From positions 647,645 through 654,308 of the forward strand of contig NZ_CP053923.1 of assembly GCF_014672695.1 (NCBI RefSeq): 6,664 bases of DNA, read 5' to 3'. This stretch comes from Defluviicoccus vanus (lineage in GTDB: Bacteria > Pseudomonadota > Alphaproteobacteria > Rhodospirillales > Defluviicoccaceae). The notes beneath the pieces were generated by a model. That model was given only the letters and a program-made list of their open reading frames with translations. It ran no database searches and had not been told where the DNA came from. A program made the translations under genes and the position numbers. Shown one piece after another: positions 1 through 5,647 of this stretch (position 1 is the stretch's first letter; each line of letters opens with the position of its first letter).

Positions 1-2889
1 CTTGATCTGCAGGTCATCGGCGTTGACCAGGTATTCCGCGGTGACGCCGAAGCGACCCGACGCCACCTGCTTGATCGCCGAGCGCATGGAGTCGCCGTTC
101 GGCAGCGGCTTGAAGCGCGACCGCTCCTCGCCACCCTCGCCGGTGTTCGACTTGCCACCGATGCGGTTCATGGCGATTGCCAGTGTCGTGTGCGCTTCCC
201 AGGAGATGGAGCCAAAGGACATGGCGCCGGTGGCGAACCGCTTGAGGATGGCGCTGACCGGCTCAACTTCGTCGATCGGGATCGGCTGATCGGCGAGCTT
301 CAGATCAAACAGACCGCGCAAGTTGCGCAACTTGCGGGCTTGGTCATTGAGCTTACGGGTGAACGCCTGGAACTTCTTGTAGTCGCCCGACCGTGTCGCG
401 TGCTGCAACAGGGCAATGGTTTCCGGTGTCCAGGCATGCTCCTCGCCACGCAGGCGATATTGAATCTCCCCGCCCACTTCAAGCGCATTGCGCAAGACGG
501 GTGAGCTGCCGAAGGCAAGGCTGTGCCGGCGCGTCGTCTCCTCGGCGATCTCGTCAAGCCCGACGCCCTCGATCGGTGTCTTGGTGCCGCTGAAGTACTC
601 GGCGATGAAGGCGCGCGACAGACCGATCGCGTCGAACATCTGCGCCCCACAATAAGACTGGTAGGTGGAGATGCCCATCTTCGACATCACCTTGAGGATG
701 CCCTTGGAGACGGCCTTCAGGTAGCGCTTGTGGAGATCGGCCTCGCTCACATCCTGCTGCAGTTCGCCGCGCAGATTGGAGAGGGTGTCGAGCGCGAGAT
801 AGGGGTTGATCGCTTCGGCACCGTAGCCGGCAAGCAGGCAAAAGTCGTGCACCTGGCGTGCCTCGCCGGTCTCGACGACGAGGCCGACAAGAGTTCGCAT
901 ACCTTCGCGGATCAGGTGATGGTGCACCCCTGCCGTCGCCAGCAACGCCGGGATGGCGATCCGGTCGGCACCGATCGCCCGATCGGATAGGATGATGATG
1001 TTGTAGCCATCGTCGACGGCCTCGGTTGCTGCGGCAAAGATGCGGTCGAGCGCTTCCTCCATGCCGGCCGCGCCTTGCTCGGCGGGATAGGTGGTATCGA
1101 GGGTATAGGTGCGAAATGCCCGGTCGACATGGTTCTCGATCCGGCGAATGCGTTCGAGATCGACGTTGCTGAGAGTCGGCGTCCGCACCTCGAGGCGCTT
1201 GTGCCCCGCCGCGCCCTCGGGGGCGAGCAGGTTCGGGCGGGGACCGATCAACGATACCAGCGACATGACGAGTTCTTCGCGGATCGGGTCGATCGGCGGG
1301 TTGGTAACCTGGGCGAAGCACTGCTTGAAGTAGTCGTAAAGCATCTTCGGCCGATCGGAGAGTACCGCCAGCGGGATGTCGCGCCCCATCGAGCCGATGG
1401 GATCCTCACCGGTCAGCCCCATCGGCTGCAGGAAGAAGCGAATGTCCTCCTGGGTGTAGCCGAAGGCTTGCTGCCGATCGAGCAACGTCTGCGGATCGGG
1501 CGGCATCGGCCCCACTTCCGGCGGCAACTGCTCCACCCGGATCTGCGTCGCGTCGAGCCACTGCCGGTAGGGGCGCTCCGCCGCCAACTGCTCCTTGAGT
1601 TCGGCGTCGTCGATGATCCGGCCCTGCTCAAGGTCGATGAGGAACATCTTGCCCGGCTGCAACCGCCACTTCTTGACGATCTTCTCATCGGGAATATTCA
1701 GCACCCCTGACTCCGACGACATCACACAAAGATCATCGTCGGTGAGCACGTAGCGCGCCGGGCGCAGGCCATTGCGATCGAGGGTGGCGCCGATCAGCTT
1801 GCCATCGGTGAACGCCACCGCCGCCGGGCCGTCCCATGGCTCCATCAACGCTGCGTGGTATTCGTAGAAGGCGCGGCGTCCCTCGTCCATCAGCGGGTTG
1901 TCGTCCCACGCCTCCGGAATCATCATCATCATTGCGTGCGGCAGCGAATAGCCGCCGGCCACCAGCAATTCGAGCGCATTATCAAAGGTGGCGGAGTCCG
2001 ACGCGCCATCGCCGATCAGCGGCCACAGCTTCTGCAGGTCATCGCCCAGCAGGTCCGACTTCATCGCGTGCCGGCGGGCCAGCATCCAGTTGATGTTGCC
2101 GCGCAGGGTATTGATTTCGCCGTTGTGACACAGGTAGCGGAACGGATGCGCCAGCTTCCAGGAGGGAAATGTATTGGTGGAAAAACGCTGGTGCACCAGC
2201 GCGATCGCCGACACGAGGCTCGGATCCTGCAGGTCGCGATAATAGGTGGACAGGTTCTCCGACAGGATCATGCCCTTGTAGACGATGGTGCGCGGCGACA
2301 AGGAACAGATGTAGAACTGCTCCTCATCCGGCAACTGCTCGCCCCAGATGGCGTGATGCACCTGCTTACGAATAACAAAGAGCTTGCGCTGAAAGGCTTC
2401 GGTGGTGGCCGTACGCGGACCGCGCTTGATGAACACTTGGCGGATCACCGGCTCGATCGGCTTGACACTGAAGCCGAGAACCGAGTTGTCCGTGGGGACA
2501 TCGCGCCAGCCGAGGAGGATCTGCCCTTCCTCCGGCACGATTCGATAGAAAGCGTCGATGCACTTCTGCCGGGTCTGCGCATTGCGCGGCAGAAAAATCA
2601 TGCCGACGGCATAGTGCTCCGGCGCCGGCAGGGCGAACCCCACCTTGTCACACTCCTGCCGATAGAAGGCATCCGGGATCTGCATCAGGATGCCTGCGCC
2701 GTCACCGGCAAGCGGATCGGCACCCACGGCACCGCGATGTTTCAGGTTGCAGAGAATGCTGAGCGCCTGCTCGATCAGCTCGTGGCTCTTGCGGTTCTTG
2801 ATGTTGGCGAGAAAGCCGATACCACAGGCATCGTGCTCGTTCGTCGGGTCGTAGAGCCCCTGCGCAGATGGCAAGGCATATGATCTCAT
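1..2889 (-). CDS. gltB: Glutamate synthase large (alpha) subunit, N-terminal 963 residues, runs off left edge
   Basis: GltB makes glutamate from glutamine and 2-oxoglutarate in the cytosol. It works with the small subunit GltD, which supplies electrons from NAD(P)H. The minus-strand frame is open from ATG 2889-2887 to base 1 with no stop. A 21-residue propeptide ends in EHDA before Cys22 (2826-2824), the expected N-terminal nucleophile of class-II glutamine amidotransferases after cleavage. The glutaminase domain (about 22-430) shows HRGAVGAD, GDGAGI, HQRFSTNTFPSW (about 233) and NGEINT (256). The linker and central domain (about 470-760) carry TNPPIDPIREE and LAGYGAEAINPYLAL. The FMN-binding synthase domain starts with GAMSFGS (from 888) and GGKSNTGEGGEE, and reaches GRFGVTAEYLVNADD at the edge. 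Family members are about 1,500 residues, so roughly 540 are missing, including the iron-sulfur cysteines and the C-terminal beta-helix. The start is supported by GAGGA 8 nt upstream. gltD probably lies to the left (inference). Identity is very sure. Confidence 0.97.
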   Translation of the reverse strand, partial: MRSYALPSAQGLYDPTNEHDACGIGFLANIKNRKSHELIEQALSILCNLKHRGAVGADPLAGDGAGILMQIPDAFYRQECDKVGFALPAPEHYAVGMIFLPRNAQTRQKCIDAFYRIVPEEGQILLGWRDVPTDNSVLGFSVKPIEPVIRQVFIKRGPRTATTEAFQRKLFVIRKQVHHAIWGEQLPDEEQFYICSLSPRTIVYKGMILSENLSTYYRDLQDPSLVSAIALVHQRFSTNTFPSWKLAHPFRYLCHNGEINTLRGNINWMLARRHAMKSDLLGDDLQKLWPLIGDGASDSATFDNALELLVAGGYSLPHAMMMMIPEAWDDNPLMDEGRRAFYEYHAALMEPWDGPAAVAFTDGKLIGATLDRNGLRPARYVLTDDDLCVMSSESGVLNIPDEKIVKKWRLQPGKMFLIDLEQGRIIDDAELKEQLAAERPYRQWLDATQIRVEQLPPEVGPMPPDPQTLLDRQQAFGYTQEDIRFFLQPMGLTGEDPIGSMGRDIPLAVLSDRPKMLYDYFKQCFAQVTNPPIDPIREELVMSLVSLIGPRPNLLAPEGAAGHKRLEVRTPTLSNVDLERIRRIENHVDRAFRTYTLDTTYPAEQGAAGMEEALDRIFAAATEAVDDGYNIIILSDRAIGADRIAIPALLATAGVHHHLIREGMRTLVGLVVETGEARQVHDFCLLAGYGAEAINPYLALDTLSNLRGELQQDVSEADLHKRYLKAVSKGILKVMSKMGISTYQSYCGAQMFDAIGLSRAFIAEYFSGTKTPIEGVGLDEIAEETTRRHSLAFGSSPVLRNALEVGGEIQYRLRGEEHAWTPETIALLQHATRSGDYKKFQAFTRKLNDQARKLRNLRGLFDLKLADQPIPIDEVEPVSAILKRFATGAMSFGSISWEAHTTLAIAMNRIGGKSNTGEGGEERSRFKPLPNGDSMRSAIKQVASGRFGVTAEYLVNADDLQIK

Positions 2890-2897
2890 GAGGCGCG

Positions 2898-2902
2898 TCC
2901 TC
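2898..2902 (-). promoter_or_regulatory. Shine-Dalgarno site of gltB
   Basis: On the minus strand this reads GAGGA, 8 nt before ATG 2889-2887. It supports this start, which also places the catalytic Cys at residue 22 behind a short propeptide, as in the family. Confidence 0.7.
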
Positions 2903-2971
2903 GTCTCTGATCGCCGTTCACCGTCCCAAGCCCTGATACCACACCGGGCCCGAGTCCGTGCGTTTTGATGG

Positions 2972-2997
2972 CCGAACCGTGCGCAGCGCACATTCGG
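2972..2997. repeat. Imperfect inverted repeat (hairpin) in the gltB upstream region
   Basis: Arms CCGAA (2972-2976) and TTCGG (2993-2997) enclose a second perfect pair, GTGCG (2979-2983) and CGCAC (2987-2991), with a CAG loop. The two stem parts are separated by a CC/A internal mismatch. That gives 10 bp in 26 nt, about 82 nt before the gltB start. There is no T-run on either side, so it does not look like an intrinsic terminator. It could be an operator or a leader hairpin of the gltB transcript. Function is unknown. Confidence 0.45.
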
Positions 2998-3249
2998 TAC
3001 TTGGTTACGGCTTCCCCGCGGAATGTCCAATGTAGCGATCCGGTAAACCCGAATTCGCAGTTTTTGGCGCCTCATCGCACAAAAAGACGGCAGGCAACCG
3101 TGGACGTGGGCCGTTCTGCGCAGATTACAAGCTATGTACCGTCAGGCAACAGTTTCTTTGCCCGATTAGCCCAACGATCGAGCAAGCGAGAACCGCGTAC
3201 AGCATCCGACCAAGGCAACCGCTTCGCGATCCCGCAAGCCGATCGCCCA

Positions 3250-3289
3250 CGTTTGCGCCCGGTGTTCATTGGACATCCTGGCGCAAACG
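3250..3289. repeat. 40-nt inverted repeat with perfect 10-bp arms upstream of uppP
   Basis: CGTTTGCGCC (3250-3259) is matched exactly by GGCGCAAACG (3280-3289). Inside, after a C/T mismatch, GG (3261-3262) pairs with CC (3277-3278). Then TGT pairs with ACA across a one-base bulge, leaving a seven-base TCATTGG loop. The right arm ends 59 nt before the uppP start. No T-run follows, so it is unlikely to be an intrinsic terminator. It may be a dyad operator or a structured 5' leader of the uppP transcript. The pairing is seen directly, and any role is inference. Confidence 0.6.
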
Positions 3290-3348
3290 CGCTAGATCGT
3301 GGCGCCGCTCAGCCGGGGCGGCCTCTAACCTTTGATGCAATCTCCCCG

Positions 3349-4152
3349 ATGGAACATCCTTCATTCTTCATCGCCGCCATTCTTGGCTTGGTCGAAGGTT
3401 TGACCGAGTTCATTCCGGTATCCTCCACCGGACATCTGATCTTGCTGGACGACCTGCTGGGCTTCCAGGGGCCGCCGGGCAAGGTCTTCGAAATTGCCAT
3501 TCAGTTGGGAGCGATCCTCGCGATCTGCGTGCTGTATTGGCGCCGCCTGCTGCACGTCGGCTTGGGTCTGTTCAACGACCACGCCTCCCAGCGCTTTGCC
3601 ACCAATATTCTGGTGGCCTTCCTGCCGGCGATGGTCATCGGCGGCGTCGCCCACGATTTCATCAAGACGGTGCTGTTTTCGCCCTGGATCGTTTCCATCA
3701 TGTTGGTTCTGGGTGGCATCGCCATTCTGGTCATCGAGCGTATCCGGCCGCAGCCGCAGGTCAGGCACGTGGATGCGATGACGCCCGGGCTGGCGCTGCG
3801 CGTCGGTCTCTGCCAGTGCGTGGCGATGATCCCCGGTGTTTCGCGCTCGGGCGCTACCATCATGGGCGGCTTGCTCCTGGGGATTGGCCGCGAAGCCGCA
3901 ACCGAGTTCTCCTTCTTTCTCGCCATTCCGACGATGCTGGCGGCCACCGTTTATGACCTCTACAAAAACTGGGCTTACCTGAGCATGGACGACGCAGCCC
4001 TCATCGCCACCGGCTTTGTCTGTGCCTTCGTCGCCGCGCTCGTTGTCGTCCGCACACTGATCCGCTTTGTGTCGCGCAATGGCTTCACACCCTTCGCCTA
4101 TTACCGCATCGTCATCGGGATCATCATGGCTGCGGTTCTCTTGAGCCGCTGA
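3349..4152 (+). CDS. uppP: Undecaprenyl-diphosphatase UppP/BacA
   Basis: UppP is an integral inner-membrane enzyme that dephosphorylates undecaprenyl diphosphate to undecaprenyl phosphate. This recycles the lipid carrier for peptidoglycan and other envelope polymers, and overexpression classically gives bacitracin resistance. The 267-residue protein matches the family length (E. coli, 273). The first signature, EGLTEFIPVSSTGHL, covers residues 16-30 and contains Glu16, Glu20, Ser26 and His29, equivalent to E. coli E17, E21, S27 and H30. The second, PGVSRSGAT (162-170), contains Arg166, equivalent to E. coli R174. Hydrophobic segments lie at about 6-15, 46-63, 86-101, 112-129, 187-203, 216-236 and 250-265. 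ATG 3349 is chosen because the protein then begins just before the conserved AAILGLVEGLTEF stretch. It lacks a convincing Shine-Dalgarno site, so the start is slightly less sure than the identity. It is first of a rightward trio, 39 nt before the brkB-like gene. Confidence 0.97.
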   Translation: MEHPSFFIAAILGLVEGLTEFIPVSSTGHLILLDDLLGFQGPPGKVFEIAIQLGAILAICVLYWRRLLHVGLGLFNDHASQRFATNILVAFLPAMVIGGVAHDFIKTVLFSPWIVSIMLVLGGIAILVIERIRPQPQVRHVDAMTPGLALRVGLCQCVAMIPGVSRSGATIMGGLLLGIGREAATEFSFFLAIPTMLAATVYDLYKNWAYLSMDDAALIATGFVCAFVAALVVVRTLIRFVSRNGFTPFAYYRIVIGIIMAAVLLSR

Positions 4153-4180
4153 ACGCCCTACGTTCTTCGCGTCACTTGCT

Positions 4181-4184
4181 AGGA
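4181..4184 (+). promoter_or_regulatory. Shine-Dalgarno site of the brkB/yihY-like gene
   Basis: AGGA sits 7 nt before ATG 4192 in the short gap after uppP. It supports that start and translation from a shared transcript. Confidence 0.6.
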
Positions 4185-4191
4185 ACGCTGG

Positions 4192-5571
4192 ATGACCGAC
4201 GATCCCTTCTTCGCCTCGTCACCTGGTCGATGGGCTGAGCGCAATCTGTTTCAGCCCGCCTCCCTCTGGCGGCGAATCGCCGCCAAAAGCTTGGCGATCG
4301 CCCTGGCGATCGCGCGCGACGTCAGCCAGGGACCAATGACGCTGCATGCGTCAAGCCTCGTCTATACGACACTGCTTTCGGTTGTTCCCTTGATGGCGCT
4401 GGCGTTTGCCATTCTCAAAGGCTTCGGCGCGCATAACCAACTGGCGCCGCTGCTGAAGGAATTGCTGGCGCCGCTCGGGCCCGACGCAGCCGCCATCACC
4501 GGGCGCGTCGTCTCCTTCGTCGATAACATGCATGTGGGTGTTCTGGGCGCGACCGGACTGGCCGTGCTGCTTTACACCTCCATTTCCGTGGGCCGCAAAG
4601 TCGAGCAGGCCTTCAACGAAATCTGGCATGTGGGGACGAGCCAGCCGCTCGGACGCTCGATCACCAAGTTCCTCTCGATCATCATCGCTGGTCCGATCCT
4701 GCTCTTTTCCGCCTTCGGCATGAGCGCATCGCTGATGAGTTCGGCCTTCACCCAGGATCTGATCACCATCGAGCCGCTCGGGCGATTGATCGCCTTTGCC
4801 GCCGCCGCGTTTCCCTACGTAATCATTATGGCCGCGTTCACTATTTTCTACTGGATCGTGCCGAACGCGAAGGTTCGCTTTCTCTCCGCGCTGGGTGGCG
4901 GTCTCGCCGCCAGTTTCGTCTGGACGCTGGCAGGCTGGGCCTTTGCTACCTTCGTTGCCAGTTCCTCCAGCTATACGGCGATCTATTCGGCGTTTGCGTC
5001 ACTGATCCTGCTGCTGATCTGGGTCAACGTGAATTGGCTGGTGCTGCTGATCGGCTGTGCCGTTGCCTTTTACGTCCAGCATCCTCAGTCTCTTTGCTAT
5101 AGTGCGAGCGGCGCTGGTGATGATCCATGGTCGCGCGAGCATGCTGCACTAAGTATTCTGCAGGTTCTGGGGCGCAAACATTACGGAGCGGGGTCCGCCA
5201 CGGCCGAGACCTTGCGAAGGGAAACCGGACTGCCGCAGGAGGTCGTCGAAGCCACGCTGGCGCGGCTGCACAAGGCCGGCATTCTGCTGCAATCCGCCGA
5301 CGACTCGCATGTCTGGGCACCGGCACGTCCCTTCGACGCGACGCCGGTGGTGGACGTCTGGGAGGCTGTTTACGGCCGCGAGGCCGTCACCGAGAGCACC
5401 GCGCCGCGCGATCCCGCCCTGTCCGCCTACGAGGCGCGGATAAGGCACGGCGTGGCCGCAGCGTTGGGCGAGGTCACCCTGAAGGAACTGGCGCTTGGCC
5501 CGCCGCCCGCGGCTTGGTCGGAAACAATGCCAGGGCTGCCCATGGAGAACGAGGGGGCTGCCTTCCGTTGA
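4192..5571 (+). CDS. YihY/BrkB family inner-membrane protein with C-terminal winged-helix-like tail
   Basis: This is a 459-residue polytopic membrane protein of the YihY/BrkB family, whose molecular function is not settled. The family was once annotated as ribonuclease BN, which is considered wrong. About six membrane segments are visible: 56-77, 115-132, 158-180, 197-223, 230-255 and 263-295. Family hallmarks are the amphipathic stretch before HASSLVYTTLLSVVPLMAL (52-70), the VEQAFNEIWHV motif (137-147), FYWIVPNAKVRF (219-230) and YSAFASLILLLIWVNVNW (265-282). Residues about 315-380 form a soluble domain resembling a winged helix: SAAT-like helix starts, LRRETGLPQEVVEATLARL as a recognition-type helix pair, then LHKAGILL and a short strand HVWAP. 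A tail of about 80 residues rich in Ala, Pro and Glu follows. The ATG has AGGA 7 nt upstream. It probably shares a transcript with uppP, 39 nt upstream, and the next gene starts about 76 nt downstream. Family assignment is confident; the winged-helix reading is by eye. Confidence 0.93.
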   Translation: MTDDPFFASSPGRWAERNLFQPASLWRRIAAKSLAIALAIARDVSQGPMTLHASSLVYTTLLSVVPLMALAFAILKGFGAHNQLAPLLKELLAPLGPDAAAITGRVVSFVDNMHVGVLGATGLAVLLYTSISVGRKVEQAFNEIWHVGTSQPLGRSITKFLSIIIAGPILLFSAFGMSASLMSSAFTQDLITIEPLGRLIAFAAAAFPYVIIMAAFTIFYWIVPNAKVRFLSALGGGLAASFVWTLAGWAFATFVASSSSYTAIYSAFASLILLLIWVNVNWLVLLIGCAVAFYVQHPQSLCYSASGAGDDPWSREHAALSILQVLGRKHYGAGSATAETLRRETGLPQEVVEATLARLHKAGILLQSADDSHVWAPARPFDATPVVDVWEAVYGREAVTESTAPRDPALSAYEARIRHGVAAALGEVTLKELALGPPPAAWSETMPGLPMENEGAAFR

Positions 5572-5647
5572 TGATTAGCGCTACCGTTGCACAGCACTCC
5601 GCGCTATCCAACCTCGGCACGATCTCGACGCCAACCATTTGGCAGGC

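Larger units (their letters stand above)
2890..3348. other. 459-bp divergent intergenic region between gltB and uppP
   Basis: The two flanking genes are transcribed away from each other, so this stretch must hold both promoters. I see no protein-coding gene in it. The uppP frame is open back to about 2965, but that upstream translation has no family resemblance, no membrane segment and no good ribosome site. It contains two inverted repeats (2972-2997 and 3250-3289), and a T5 tract (3061-3065) followed two helical turns later by an A5 tract (3081-3085). No clear sigma-70 -35/-10 pair or strictly spaced sigma-54 -24/-12 pair was found for either gene. I found no tRNA or rRNA pattern. Confidence 0.8.

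Noticed and set aside
554..1321. Long minus-strand open frame (255 codons) inside gltB
   Set aside because: Arg/Pro-rich translation typical of a shadow frame in GC-rich DNA, and fully overlapped by the clear gltB frame.
1921..1932. CAT tetramer repeat
   Set aside because: It encodes four Met residues in HAMMMMIPEAW, a run expected in GltB proteins; not a microsatellite of note.
3065..3079. TTGGCGC followed by CGCA, resembling a sigma-54 promoter
   Set aside because: The GG-to-GC spacing is 9 rather than the strict 10, and the -12 TTGC is not matched.
3092..3219. Three copies of AGGCAAC (3092, 3144, 3213) in the intergenic region
   Set aside because: The copies are short, unevenly spaced (52 and 69 nt), and have no dyad or known consensus.
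3023..3276. 9-mer ATTGGACAT present at 3268-3276 and inverted at 3023-3031
   Set aside because: In a gap this long, one shared 9-mer over both strands is expected by chance at a fair rate, and the inverted copy has no fitting -10 element for gltB.
3270..3298. Possible sigma-70 promoter for uppP: TGGACA (3270-3275), 17-nt spacer, TAGATC (3293-3298)
   Set aside because: The -35 box is 5/6 but the -10 box only 3/6, and the -35 overlaps the hairpin loop. Too weak to call.
2965..3348. Open upstream extension of the uppP frame (128 codons)
   Set aside because: The translation has no resemblance to UppP, no membrane segment and no ribosome site. The family begins a few residues before the AAILGLVEGLTEF stretch, which fits ATG 3349.
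4293..4314. Two GGCGATCGC copies resembling the cyanobacterial HIP1 word
   Set aside because: They encode the repeated LAIALAIA in a hydrophobic stretch and fit the general GATC excess; nothing else here is cyanobacterial.
5576..5583. TAGCGCTA palindrome after the brkB-like gene as a terminator
   Set aside because: Eight bases with no loop and no T-run; not a terminator.
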